Below are positions 35,277-44,259 of a stretch of DNA of 64,000 bases, piece by piece. The notes below the pieces were generated by a model, which was given only the letters and a program-made list of their open reading frames with translations, had not been told where the DNA came from and did not search any database. The first letter of the stretch is position 1; each line of letters starts with the position of its first letter. Origin of the DNA: CAINVV01 sp963663675 (GTDB lineage: Bacteria; Bacteroidota; Bacteroidia; Bacteroidales; Prolixibacteraceae); assembly GCA_963663675.1 (NCBI GenBank), contig OY760498.1, forward strand, positions 1,178,001 through 1,242,000. The letters are read 5' to 3'. The translations under genes and the position numbers were made by a program.

Positions 35277-36887
35277 TCAGATTTTCACCGTGCGGTAGAA
35301 TTTTGGAGGTCTGCGGTTTTTCGATATTTGTTCAAAAGCATAACCTATGGCTATGATTGTTGATTCGCAAAATGCCTGACCAAAGAAGGAGAGGCCTAAA
35401 GGCAGTTCATTGACAAATCCCATTGGTACCGTGATACTGGGATATCCCGTGATAGCAGCAGGAGTGTATGCACCATATCCTGTCCAGAAATCACCATTGA
35501 TTACATCGTTGCACCAGGCAGTGCCGGTGGCTGGTCCGCACATTGCATCCAGGTCCTGCTGATTAAACAGTTGATCAAGATATACCTTCAGAGAACCAAG
35601 TTGCTGTACAGCAGTTATATATTCTTTGCTTTCGAGTCCCCCTTTCAATTCAGAGCTTTCAAGTATTTCCTGTTTGAACCAGGGCATCGCGGTAACTTCA
35701 TTTTCTTTGTTGAACTTTATAACATCCGACAATGATTTAATTTTACTGTTGGCTGATGAAAGATATCGGTTGAGTCCGTCTTTAAATTCATATTCCATCA
35801 TTTCAAATTCAGCCTTTCCAAATTCTGCTGTTTTTTTCATAAACTCAACCTCAACAATGGTAGCACCGGCTTTTTCCATTTGAGTCAAAGACTGCCTTAA
35901 AATTGCATCTATTGCCTCATGGTGCTTGAGAAATGTTTTTTCGACGCCTATTCTTTTCCCTTTTAATCCATTGATATCAAGAAACTTAGTATAATCCTGC
36001 CTGTGGCTTCCATTTTTCAGGGTATATTCATCTGCCTGATCTGTTTCGGACATACCGTTCAGCAACATTACCGCATCAGATACGGTTCGGGCAAGTGGTC
36101 CGGCAGTATCCTGGGATTTGGAAATGGGGATGATTCCAGTTCTGCTCACCAAACCGATCGTCGGTTTAATTCCAACTACTCCATTCATCGAAGCAGGGCA
36201 TGCAATTGAACCATCTGTCTCCGTTCCGACAGCAACAGCGCAAAGATTGGCAGATACTGCAGCAGCTGATCCGGAACTGGAACCGCAGGGTGACCGGTCG
36301 AGGATATATGGATTTCTGGTTTGTCCGCCCCGGCTGCTCCAGCCGCTCACTGACCGTGTTGACCTGAAATTCGCCCACTCGCTGAGATTTGTTTTCCCCA
36401 ACAAGACCATTCCGGCATCCCTTAGTTTCTTAAGAACAAATGCATCCTCCTTGGCTATATTCCCTGCAAGAGCCAGGGAACCGGCAGTTGTCTGCATTTT
36501 GTCTGCACTGTCGATATTGTCTTTGATCAATACCGGAATACCATGCAAAGGTCCCCTCAGCTTGCCTTCCAGGCGTTCCTGATCCATTTTTTCTGCGATT
36601 GCAATTGCATCCGGATTAATTTCGATCACTGAATTCAGTCCGGGTCCGGACTTGTCAATTTCCCTGATCCGCTCCAGGTATATCTGAGTCATCGAAACGT
36701 AAGTCAAAAGTCCCATTTTAACTTTCTCCTGTAATTCAGGAATTGTAAGTTCATCCAGGTTAATCTTTTCGGAAACTTGTTTTTCCCCGCTTTTTTTGCC
36801 CGGATTCAGTTGGCAGGAAAGAATTGATAGCGCCGAAAGTGATGTCCCGGCCAGTATTCCGTTCCTGACGAAATTTCTTCTGTTCAT
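35277..36887 (-). CDS. Amidase-signature family hydrolase, lipoprotein
   Basis: A 536-residue amidase. The N-terminus (NRRNFVRNGILAGTSLSALS followed by ILSC) looks like a twin-arginine-like/lipoprotein signal. The Ser-cisSer-Lys triad is visible: Lys near 119 in GIPVLIKDNID, the cis-Ser in PCGSSSGSAAAV near 200, and the nucleophile Ser in GTETDGSIACPA near 225. It hydrolyses amide bonds; the family is too broad to name a substrate. It lacks any association with gatB/gatC, so it is not the GatA subunit. The gene lies 57 bases before the SGNH gene on the same strand and 18 bases after the thioredoxin-like gene, so the four - strand genes of 33690-38018 may form one unit. Confidence 0.87.
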   Translation of the reverse strand: MNRRNFVRNGILAGTSLSALSILSCQLNPGKKSGEKQVSEKINLDELTIPELQEKVKMGLLTYVSMTQIYLERIREIDKSGPGLNSVIEINPDAIAIAEKMDQERLEGKLRGPLHGIPVLIKDNIDSADKMQTTAGSLALAGNIAKEDAFVLKKLRDAGMVLLGKTNLSEWANFRSTRSVSGWSSRGGQTRNPYILDRSPCGSSSGSAAAVSANLCAVAVGTETDGSIACPASMNGVVGIKPTIGLVSRTGIIPISKSQDTAGPLARTVSDAVMLLNGMSETDQADEYTLKNGSHRQDYTKFLDINGLKGKRIGVEKTFLKHHEAIDAILRQSLTQMEKAGATIVEVEFMKKTAEFGKAEFEMMEYEFKDGLNRYLSSANSKIKSLSDVIKFNKENEVTAMPWFKQEILESSELKGGLESKEYITAVQQLGSLKVYLDQLFNQQDLDAMCGPATGTAWCNDVINGDFWTGYGAYTPAAITGYPSITVPMGFVNELPLGLSFFGQAFCESTIIAIGYAFEQISKNRRPPKFYRTVKI

Positions 36888-36905
36888 GGTTGTTGGTTTT
36901 AAAAG

Positions 36906-38018
36906 CTAATTTCTACCTAAAATTTCCTTCACTTTGTTATACAAATCTTCACCTCTCAGGTTTTTTGCAACAATGATGCCGTTTTTGTCCAGCAGAACAT
37001 TTGACGGAATAGAGTTGACAAAATAAAGTTTGGCTGCAGTGCAATTGAAGTATGCAAGGTCCGATACGTGTGTCCAGGTAAGATTGTCTTCTGCTATGGC
37101 TTTGATCCAGTCCTCTTTGGTTCTGTCGAGTGAAACGCCCAACACATCAAACCCCTTCTGCTTAAATTCCTTGTACACTTTTAATACAGAAGGGTTTTCC
37201 CTGCGGCATGGTCCGCACCAAGCGGCCCAGAAATCAACAAGCAACAGGTTTTTTCCTAATTTGGAAGATAATGAAACAGGAACTCCATTGGGATCATTTA
37301 AAGTGAAGTCCGGGGCTTTTTGCCCGACTTCAACTGTCTTCATAGCATTGAATTTTGCTTTTATTTCTGCCATATCTGGAACTTGGGCTACTGCAGGATC
37401 CAGTGCATTAATCATAGACTCGATCTCAGCACGGGGTAAGATGTTGGCCATGCTACTGATGATAACCGGTGAAACATAGGATTTAGGATTCTGTTTCACA
37501 AAATCCTTTTGTAATTTCATCAATTCACCTGACAAGATTGATGCCTGGATTCTGATATCTTTCATTTTTGCAGTATCACCTGCCTGGGTAGCTGCCTGAA
37601 ACATTTTATACTGTTCGAGGCTCTTCTCCTGGTAAGGTTTTAAAGTTTTGAGAAGCGCGCTAAACTCATTCTGGCTCTTTGAACCTGATACTTTTGCATT
37701 ATTCAGGGAGTCGAACTTTGCATGAATGTTAATTTTGGTGTTTTCAACAAAGAAGGAAAATCCTTTTTTATTTGCCCTGGCAACCAGGCTAACCATCGAA
37801 GGACATAAGGCCGTTCCGGTAATTTTGAACTTGCCGTTGACCACCTTGGCAGAATCAATATTAACGATATGACCATTGGCTCTTTCCTGCAGTGTGAAGG
37901 TTATTCCTTCAGCTCCTTCCATGTTAACATTAATCTCGTATCCGGATTGTTGTGCCAGGAGTGAATGGTTGAAGATGACGACGGCAAAAAGAGTCAGTAA
38001 CAAGGCTGTTGTTTTCAT
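36906..38018 (-). CDS. DUF4369 / TlpA-like thioredoxin-domain protein
   Basis: A 370-residue exported protein with signal peptide (MKTTALLLTLFAVVIFNHSLLAQ is a cleavable-type leader). The N-terminal DUF4369 domain (about 28-125, VNMEGAEGITFTLQERANGH) is followed by a helical spacer and a C-terminal AhpC/TSA-type thioredoxin domain with the redox motif WAAWCGPCRRE near residue 268. Such proteins act in the periplasm as thiol-disulfide reductases, for instance on cytochrome c or stress-damaged proteins. The paired cysteines CGPC are intact. The DUF4369 plus TlpA fusion is common in Bacteroidetes. First gene of the possible four-gene unit. Confidence 0.88.
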   Translation of the reverse strand: MKTTALLLTLFAVVIFNHSLLAQQSGYEINVNMEGAEGITFTLQERANGHIVNIDSAKVVNGKFKITGTALCPSMVSLVARANKKGFSFFVENTKINIHAKFDSLNNAKVSGSKSQNEFSALLKTLKPYQEKSLEQYKMFQAATQAGDTAKMKDIRIQASILSGELMKLQKDFVKQNPKSYVSPVIISSMANILPRAEIESMINALDPAVAQVPDMAEIKAKFNAMKTVEVGQKAPDFTLNDPNGVPVSLSSKLGKNLLLVDFWAAWCGPCRRENPSVLKVYKEFKQKGFDVLGVSLDRTKEDWIKAIAEDNLTWTHVSDLAYFNCTAAKLYFVNSIPSNVLLDKNGIIVAKNLRGEDLYNKVKEILGRN

Positions 38019-38522
38019 TTTTAATTATTGTTGAAATCACTTTTTGCTAAAGTTAGAATTTCTGAAGAAAAAGCTGTGCTTTTAAGCCTTATTCGGGAAT
38101 AGAATCTAACAAAATGATGTGATTGATTGCCATAGGAACCTGATAAATATCACAAAAAAATTATTGAAGTGAAAATCTACTGTTATGTAAAGTTCGAAAT
38201 TTTGATTTTTTTATTTACCATTTTTGTATGTGTTGAAGAAAATGAAAATATTTCTTTTTATAAGTTATTAGATATCAATAATATTATTGATATCAGGATT
38301 GATTTCTATAACGATTGCAAAGTTTATTTTACAAAATGTTTTCACTTTGAACTTCATGGCGGATAATTATTTTTATTGCACACTTCTAAAATATCTTTGA
38401 ATTTATTACTTTCAACGTAAATAATTGGATTTTAATGATTACCCGGAACACGAAACCTATTTGTTCTCAATAATTCTTCGATTCCGAATAAAGCTTATTT
38501 AAAAAGACTAAAAATCCGGTTA
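38019..38522. other. AT-rich intergenic region with a perfect palindrome
   Basis: No convincing gene; a 65-codon frame at 38169-38366 has the composition of random AT-rich DNA. A perfect 24-base palindrome (GATATCAATAAT and its mirror) is at 38271-38294. A TATCTTTG box at 38392-38399 fits the Bacteroidetes -7 consensus and would give a leader of about 115 bases to the GNAT gene. Confidence 0.5.
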
Positions 38523-39062
38523 ATGGATACAAACAAACAACTAACCTTCAAAATTGCTGATGATCCGGATGAATTTGAACAGATTCACCGCATGAACTAT
38601 GCGACATTCGTCGATGAGATTCCCCAACATCCACAAAATTCGAACCAGGTACTGGTAGACAAATTTCATGGTGAAACCATTTATATGATTTGTTTAAATG
38701 AGATTAGGGAACTTGTTGGCATGATTTGTATCAGAGATAAAAGACCGTTTTCACTCGACAGCAAAATAAATAATCTTGACGATCTCCTTCCTCCCAACAG
38801 ACATGTCTGCGAAATAAGATTGCTTTCAGTAAAAAAGGAATACAGAAATGGCAGGGTGTTTTATGGATTAGTCAGGCTATTAGGACAATATTGCCTTGGC
38901 AGAGGCTTTGATATGGCAATCATATCGGGTACCACCAGGCAGTTAAAATTGTATGAGCATTTGGGATTTAAGATCTTCGCTGATCCCGTGGGAACCCCTG
39001 AGGCCCTCTATTATCCTATGTATCTTACTGTTGAAGAAACTTTACCTGAATTCAAATCCTGA
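38523..39062 (+). CDS. GNAT-fold N-acyltransferase
   Basis: A 179-residue acetyltransferase-fold protein. The acyl-CoA binding region is in EIRLLSVKKEYRNGRVFYG (around residues 99-117), followed by the helix GLVRLLGQYCLGRG and the final strand-helix element TTRQLKLYEHLGF. The N-terminal part (RMNYATFVDEIPQHPQN) is reminiscent of the FeeM/N-acyl amino acid synthase and LuxI-like proteins, where an Arg/Glu-rich EIRLLSV-like strand is conserved. This would make long-chain acyl transfer to an amino compound possible, but the match is by eye only. The gene is followed by a class V aminotransferase. Confidence 0.7.
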   Translation: MDTNKQLTFKIADDPDEFEQIHRMNYATFVDEIPQHPQNSNQVLVDKFHGETIYMICLNEIRELVGMICIRDKRPFSLDSKINNLDDLLPPNRHVCEIRLLSVKKEYRNGRVFYGLVRLLGQYCLGRGFDMAIISGTTRQLKLYEHLGFKIFADPVGTPEALYYPMYLTVEETLPEFKS

Positions 39063-39092
39063 AATTAGTATGATTTTTAATCTCCAGAAGTG

Positions 39093-39185
39093 ATGATAAA
39101 ACTGAAATTCGAATTAGCTTCGCTGATATTCGATTCCATGCAGCAATTAAAAACCAAATTTTTACTGATGAAATTGCCAATATGA
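39093..39185 (+). CDS. Possible micro-ORF coupled to the aminotransferase gene
   Basis: A 30-codon frame (starts MIKLKFELASLIFDSMQQLK) fills the gap between the GNAT and aminotransferase genes and its stop codon overlaps the next start as ATGA. It may be a coupling leader peptide or a chance frame. No family is known. Confidence 0.25.
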   Translation: MIKLKFELASLIFDSMQQLKTKFLLMKLPI

Positions 39186-40240
39186 CTGAGGTTTCAAGTG
39201 AAATAATCCATTTATTGCCAGGCCCGGTTGAACTGGATCAGCAAGTTATCAATGAATTTAACAGGTCACCTGTTTCGCACAGATGTGACGATTTTAATTC
39301 TGACTTTCAATCCCTGAGGGCAAAGCTGTGTCGTTTTGTCAATTCAAAATATGTTGAATTACTTTCCGGATCAGGAACATTAGCCAATGATGCTATAGCT
39401 GCACAGTTGTCGCAGTTAAATGAACAAGGGCTTATTTTATCCAACGGAGAATTTGGTAACCGGATAATTTCGCAGGCAATCAGATTTGACCTCGACTTTC
39501 GCACTTTCACGGTTCAATGGGGTGAAGCATTCTCAGCGCAGGAAATCAATGATTTTTTGGATCATAACACGCAAATCCGGTGGATGTGGGCTGTACACAG
39601 TGAGACTTCCACGGGAGTGCTTAATGATATTGACACTTTCAGCGAAATATGCCGGAAAAGAAATATCAAACTGTGTCTTGATTGTATCAGTTCAGTCGGG
39701 ATAGTCCCTGTGAACCTGGCATCAGTTTTCCTGGCTTCCTGTTCAAGCGGAAAGGCACTTTGTTCATTCCCGGGGTTATCAATGGTCTTTCACAACCATA
39801 AAATAGAGGTATCCACTCATATCCCGAAATATCTTGATCTTGGATTCACTTTGAGCGAGAACGGAATTCCTTTCACTATTTCCTCCAACCTGGTTTATGC
39901 CTTGTTGAAAGCGGTTGAATCTATGGAAGATCCGGTACCTGTTTTTTCTGCCATCAAAGAGAATTCGATATTGATGAGAATGGTATTTCAGAAGAGCAAC
40001 TTCAAAATTATCAATGATGAAAAGATCTCTTCCCCTGCCATCATTACCATTGAATTACCCGAACATATCAGTGGTGTCGAGTTGGGTAAAAGCCTGGGGA
40101 AAAGAAATTGTTATATAAGCTACAACAGTGGCTACCTTGTAAAAAAGAACTGGATACAAACCTTTATCACAAGAAATACTTCAATCGGGAAAATCCGCCT
40201 TTTTGCAGAAATGTTAAGCGCCGAGGTCGGAATAAAATAA
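39182..40240 (+). CDS. Class V aminotransferase (AGT/PhnW-like)
   Basis: A 352-residue PLP enzyme of fold type I. The N-terminal LLPGPVEL motif, HSETSTGVLNDI near 138-149, the PLP-contacting aspartate in LDCISSVG near 166, and the Schiff-base lysine in SSGKALCSFPGLSMVF near residue 195 are all typical of alanine-glyoxylate and 2-aminoethylphosphonate aminotransferases. The length is slightly short of the usual 360-390. No phosphonate or glyoxylate genes are nearby. With the GNAT gene before it on the same strand, it might produce an amine or amino acid that the GNAT acylates; that link is inference from gene order. Confidence 0.82.
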   Translation: MTEVSSEIIHLLPGPVELDQQVINEFNRSPVSHRCDDFNSDFQSLRAKLCRFVNSKYVELLSGSGTLANDAIAAQLSQLNEQGLILSNGEFGNRIISQAIRFDLDFRTFTVQWGEAFSAQEINDFLDHNTQIRWMWAVHSETSTGVLNDIDTFSEICRKRNIKLCLDCISSVGIVPVNLASVFLASCSSGKALCSFPGLSMVFHNHKIEVSTHIPKYLDLGFTLSENGIPFTISSNLVYALLKAVESMEDPVPVFSAIKENSILMRMVFQKSNFKIINDEKISSPAIITIELPEHISGVELGKSLGKRNCYISYNSGYLVKKNWIQTFITRNTSIGKIRLFAEMLSAEVGIK

Positions 40241-40318
40241 ATGATCCCTTCACAATATTGATTTTCGGTTCTCGGAATGGACAGTTCAATGATCTGTAAG
40301 ATACACAATTATCCGTGA

Positions 40319-42703
40319 TTATAATGATTTTTTGGCCAGCCATGAGGTTGCAAAAGTTGCAAAAGCTACGACCGAAACGGAACTGACCGGCATAAGGATT
40401 GCTGCAACAACCGGGGAAAGATGACCGGACAAAGCATAGGATAAGCCGACAATATTGTACAGGAAGGAAATGGCAAAACTGATCTTTACAATTCTGAGTG
40501 ACTGATGTGCAAAGTTGATAAAACGGCCAAGTTGCCCAATTTGAGAGGCATCAACAATAGCATCACCTGCCGGTGAGAAATGATAGATATCATCAGCGAT
40601 GGAGAGCGCAACCTCACTCTGAAGAAAAGCACCGGCATCATTCAATCCATCACCTGTCATCAGTACTTTTTTTCCTTGGAGCTGAAGAGACTTGATAAAA
40701 TCCATCTTTTCCTGTGCTTTTTGGTTGAAAAACATTTTTGAAGGTTCGAAATAGGTTTTAAGCTTCTCTCTTTCGGAATCATTGTCACCCGAAAGAAGGT
40801 AAATGTCGAAACGATCTTTCAGGTCATTCATCAGGGTATCAAAACCATCCCTGTACTGATTCTCAATGGTGAAATAGCCTTTTGGCTGTCCGTCGACTGA
40901 CAGATATACCCGTGATGCATTGTGAACAGCCGGTTCAGTAATTCCTGTTACGTATTCCATTGAACCCAATTTGACGGATAACCCATCTACGAATCCAAAA
41001 ATTCCCCTGCCTGCTATTTCTACAAAGCCTGATGTTTCCAAAGGGTCTGAAGACTGGTAAAACCGGGCGATAGCGTTACTGAGCGGGTGGGTAGACTGCC
41101 TGGCAAGTGAAAATACTGCTTTTATTTCCGTTTCGCTCAGCGGCTCTCCGATGAATACTATTTTATTGGCATCCGGCTTGGTTATCGTGCCCGTTTTGTC
41201 AAAAACTATGGTATCAATTTGCACCATTTTTTCGACAACGCTGGTGTTCTTAATGTAGATTCCCTTTTTACCAAAAATTCGCATTGTACTGCCCAGCGTA
41301 AACGGCAGCGACATGGAGAGGGCACAGGGACAGGCGACGATGAGCACTGATGTAAAAACTGTGAGTGCCTTGTGCAGGTTTTCAAACCAGAGCCACCAAC
41401 CTAGTCCGCTAACTGCTATTACAAGTATTACCACCGTAAATGAAACACTAAGCTTGTCGGTAAGGTTAATCATCGATTTTGATGAATGGATTTTCTCCTC
41501 TTCCTGGTTCCATAATTGGGTGAGGTGGCTTTGGACGACTGATTTTTGGACACAAACAGTTATGGCTCCACCTGTTTGTCTGCCACCGGCATAGATAAAT
41601 TCCCCGGTGTTTTTCCGGATAGCTGTCGATTCGCCGGTTACGAAACTATAATCAATCAGTGCTGTCCCGCTTACCAGAACCGAGTCTGCCGGTATCAGTT
41701 CCTTGTTTCGGATCAGAAGTTCGTCGCCTTTGGATATTTCTCCAAGCAAAGTGCTGATTTCAACGCTACCGGCAATCTTGCTAACAGCTACCGGAAAATA
41801 TGACTTATAGTCTCTGTCAAAAGACAGTGCTTCGTAACTTTTACTCTGGTACCATCTGCCCAGGAGAAGGAAAAACAGAAATCCTGCCAAAGAATCGGAA
41901 TAACCAGGCCCTCGCAAAGTGAATACATCATATGTGGTAACTGTAAAGAGAGCTAAGATTCCAATAGCAACAGGCAGATTGATGTTGATTATACCCCTTT
42001 TCACGCTCTGCCATGCCGAGATAATATAATCGCTTCCGCTGTAAAACACCAGCGGAATCAACAGAACATAACTCAGAAAATAGAGGAATACTCCAAGGGA
42101 TTCACCTAATGGCTTGTGATTCAGGTATTCCGGCAGGCTGTATAACATCACGTTTCCAAACACAAACCCTGCGACACCTATTTTATACAATAAAGTCCTG
42201 TCGCCTGATACGTTCTGTTTTTTCTCCAGGGTCTGTTGTGAGATATCAGGCACATAGTTGATTGAAACCAATAGCTCAACCAGTTGGCGCAATGTGATTT
42301 CTGAGGTGTTGAAAGTTATAGTGGCCTTTCTGGTAATGAAATTTACCGAAGAATTGATTATCCCGGGATTTAATTTGTTGAGATGTTCCAGGAGCCAGAT
42401 GCATGATATGCAGTGGATTACCGGAATATAAAAAGTAACTTTTCCAATGGAGTCCTCCAGGAATTCAAATAACCTGGCTTTTACCTCCTCTTTGTCTAAA
42501 AAAGCATATTTGCTGTCATAGCTGAGATCTGACACTTTTATCCCGGGAGTTTTTTCCAGGGAATAATATTTCGACAGTTTATTTTCATTAAGAATCTGAT
42601 AGACCATGCTGCATCCATCGCAGCAAAAAATATGCTCTCCATGTCGCACAGGAGTTTTACCACAATCGGAACCACAATGAATGCATTGGTTATCAGGGTT
42701 CAT
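40319..42703 (-). CDS. ccoI: Copper-type P-ATPase of cbb3 oxidase assembly (CcoI/FixI)
   Basis: A 794-residue P1B-type ATPase. The N-terminus has cysteine-rich motifs (HIFCCDGCSMVYQIL, preceded by HCGSDCG) and a heavy-metal-associated domain with HCISCIW near residue 107. Eight membrane helices follow. The transport motif is CPC in ACPCALSMSLP near 460, the phosphorylated aspartate is in DKTGTIT near 503, and the hinge motif GDGLNDA is near 683. It supplies copper for the CuB centre of the cbb3 oxidase. In most cco clusters of Bacteroidetes it stands at the head of the locus; here it is the last gene, 30 bases after the TauE/SafE-like gene. The functional assignment rests on the locus and motifs. 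Confidence 0.92.
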   Translation of the reverse strand: MNPDNQCIHCGSDCGKTPVRHGEHIFCCDGCSMVYQILNENKLSKYYSLEKTPGIKVSDLSYDSKYAFLDKEEVKARLFEFLEDSIGKVTFYIPVIHCISCIWLLEHLNKLNPGIINSSVNFITRKATITFNTSEITLRQLVELLVSINYVPDISQQTLEKKQNVSGDRTLLYKIGVAGFVFGNVMLYSLPEYLNHKPLGESLGVFLYFLSYVLLIPLVFYSGSDYIISAWQSVKRGIININLPVAIGILALFTVTTYDVFTLRGPGYSDSLAGFLFFLLLGRWYQSKSYEALSFDRDYKSYFPVAVSKIAGSVEISTLLGEISKGDELLIRNKELIPADSVLVSGTALIDYSFVTGESTAIRKNTGEFIYAGGRQTGGAITVCVQKSVVQSHLTQLWNQEEEKIHSSKSMINLTDKLSVSFTVVILVIAVSGLGWWLWFENLHKALTVFTSVLIVACPCALSMSLPFTLGSTMRIFGKKGIYIKNTSVVEKMVQIDTIVFDKTGTITKPDANKIVFIGEPLSETEIKAVFSLARQSTHPLSNAIARFYQSSDPLETSGFVEIAGRGIFGFVDGLSVKLGSMEYVTGITEPAVHNASRVYLSVDGQPKGYFTIENQYRDGFDTLMNDLKDRFDIYLLSGDNDSEREKLKTYFEPSKMFFNQKAQEKMDFIKSLQLQGKKVLMTGDGLNDAGAFLQSEVALSIADDIYHFSPAGDAIVDASQIGQLGRFINFAHQSLRIVKISFAISFLYNIVGLSYALSGHLSPVVAAILMPVSSVSVVAFATFATSWLAKKSL

Positions 42704-42733
42704 TATATTTATTGGATTACGGCAATAGAAGTG

Positions 42734-43498
42734 TTATTCCGTTTTGCCGGATGGTTGCTCACAACATGAATGTTCCACGGAAGTCTTTACCTTTGCATCT
42801 TTTAGTTCCATTTGATGTGTGGGGGTAAGTTTTTCTTGTGGTGGGCTAAGAAAGGGTATACCTAAGGTTAGTCCCCTTAAGATGAATATGATCCCAATAA
42901 TGATTACAATGGCAGGAACTGCTTTGTTGATTTTTTTTCGGAAGGTCAGGCTCACAATATTCCCGAACATTGAAACTGCCAGCAACATTGGTAGTGTGCC
43001 CAAACCAAAAAGTGCCATATAGGCAATTCCCTTCATCAGATCTGCGGTTCCGATGGCTCCGGCAACAGCCAGGTATACCAATCCGCAAGGAAGGAGCCCG
43101 TTGAAGATTCCTATGAGAAAAAGGGCCATCAGGTTTTTGCCCTGAAATAAAAGCTTCATTCCATTACGGATATGACGAAGTACAGGGAATGACCGGCTGA
43201 CGCTGAAGTTCTTAAAAACAGATGGAAGTATAACGGATAGTATCATTAGAATTCCAATAGCGATTGATATAATCTGTTGATATCCAATGAATTTAAATCC
43301 TTGTCCAATTAAACCGAAGAGCGCGCCAATCAGGCTGTAGGTTACTATCCTGCCGGCACTCCAGAGTATACTCCCCCAAATCTTCTTAAAAATTGAATCT
43401 CCTCTTAAAGGCAGGCTCAGTGCAATGGGACCGCACATGCCGACGCAGTGAATACTGCCCGCAAGACCCAGAACAAATGCAGTATATACTATATTCAT
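42734..43498 (-). CDS. TauE/SafE-like (UreH-domain) membrane protein of the cco locus
   Basis: A 254-residue protein with six to seven membrane helices. The first helix ends in the motif GSIHCVGMCGPIALSLPL, a Cys/Met/His signature of the UreH-like, so-called sulfite exporter group that is found in cbb3 loci. The C-terminus carries CCEQ after a polar tail. The metal-ligand residues in the first helix suggest copper handling for oxidase assembly together with the ATPase that follows 30 bases later. Its exact role has not been established, to my knowledge. Confidence 0.82.
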   Translation of the reverse strand: MNIVYTAFVLGLAGSIHCVGMCGPIALSLPLRGDSIFKKIWGSILWSAGRIVTYSLIGALFGLIGQGFKFIGYQQIISIAIGILMILSVILPSVFKNFSVSRSFPVLRHIRNGMKLLFQGKNLMALFLIGIFNGLLPCGLVYLAVAGAIGTADLMKGIAYMALFGLGTLPMLLAVSMFGNIVSLTFRKKINKAVPAIVIIIGIIFILRGLTLGIPFLSPPQEKLTPTHQMELKDAKVKTSVEHSCCEQPSGKTE

Positions 43499-43692
43499 AA
43501 TACTTTGAATGGTTTAATTAGTTGACTATATGTATTATACAATTAACAGCTATTGGTATTTACGGACAAGAACAGATTGTATTATTTTAGAAATGGCAAT
43601 AATTTTCTTCACCAAATGAACAAAGCAAATCAGGCTGATACCTGATTTAATGCCGCGATATAAAAAACTACCAGGTTTTTTAGGCAAATATT

Positions 43693-44139
43693 TTAATCCA
43701 AATCCAGAATTTGTTTTACCATGTAATTTCCATCCTGATTTCCCCATGAAATGAAAACCTGGTAACGACCATGAAAAAGTTTATTTTTATCAATCATCAA
43801 TGGAGAATCGGCAGAACTGAAATGCAATCTCACATCTTTTCCTTTGTCTGAGGAACGGAAGAAATAGACCAGGACTGAATCCCCGGATGATGCAACACTT
43901 TTGCAAAGTGAAATCCTTATTTGTTTCTCAGATTGAATGATTTGAATGCTATCCTTGTAAGTCAATGACCTCCGGTTGATATCGATCTGGGTGGTATAAT
44001 CTGCACCTTTCTGGTAATAATCCTCAGAAACCAGGTCGTTGTTCTGACGCATGGCAAAAAAGACAAAAGAGAATATCCAGATGAAGAATATTGTAAAAAA
44101 AATGATGAGTGCTTTTCCCCAGTTAAGTTTAATCTTCAT
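43693..44139 (-). CDS. ccoH: FixH/CcoH family protein
   Basis: A 148-residue membrane-anchored protein: one N-terminal transmembrane helix (ALIIFFTIFFIWIFSFVFFA) followed by a periplasmic domain with the family pattern NDLVSEDYYQKGADYTTQID and the C-terminal GRYQVFISWGNQDGNYMVK. FixH proteins help stabilise the oxidase during assembly. The gene follows ccoG after 117 bases that hold a stem-loop repeat. The 194-base gap after its stop has no gene. Confidence 0.85.
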   Translation of the reverse strand: MKIKLNWGKALIIFFTIFFIWIFSFVFFAMRQNNDLVSEDYYQKGADYTTQIDINRRSLTYKDSIQIIQSEKQIRISLCKSVASSGDSVLVYFFRSSDKGKDVRLHFSSADSPLMIDKNKLFHGRYQVFISWGNQDGNYMVKQILDLD

Positions 44140-44193
44140 TGTTGATTTTTAATTTCATTCGTAATTATCATTGTTAAATAATTGATAATCTAT

Positions 44194-44259
44194 ACGTACT
44201 CATGGAACCCTCAATGTTCTGTCAATCTGTTTTGTAAACGATAGTTCGTGAGGCTTTCA
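44194..44259 (-). repeat. Dispersed stem-loop repeat, copy 2
   Basis: Read on the - strand it begins with the TGA stop codon of ccoG itself (TGAAAGCCTCACGAACTATC) and ends with TTGAGGGTTCCATGAGTACG. Its outer parts match copy 1 at 6994-7060 with only a few differences, while the central 15 or so bases are unrelated. The ends can pair as a stem around the loop. Confidence 0.8.

Noticed and set aside
38169..38366. 65-codon + strand frame in the AT-rich gap
   Set aside because: Its composition (Ile, Phe, Asn, Tyr) is what AT-rich noncoding DNA gives, it covers the palindrome, and it has no family resemblance.
43550..43747. 65-codon - strand frame between ccoH and the TauE/SafE-like gene
   Set aside because: It overlaps the 3' end of ccoH in another frame and has no membrane or domain pattern.
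44194..44259. Stem-loop repeat as an ordinary Rho-independent terminator
   Set aside because: The stem is short with a long loop, is not GC-rich and has no T run; the sequence is conserved beyond what a terminator needs.
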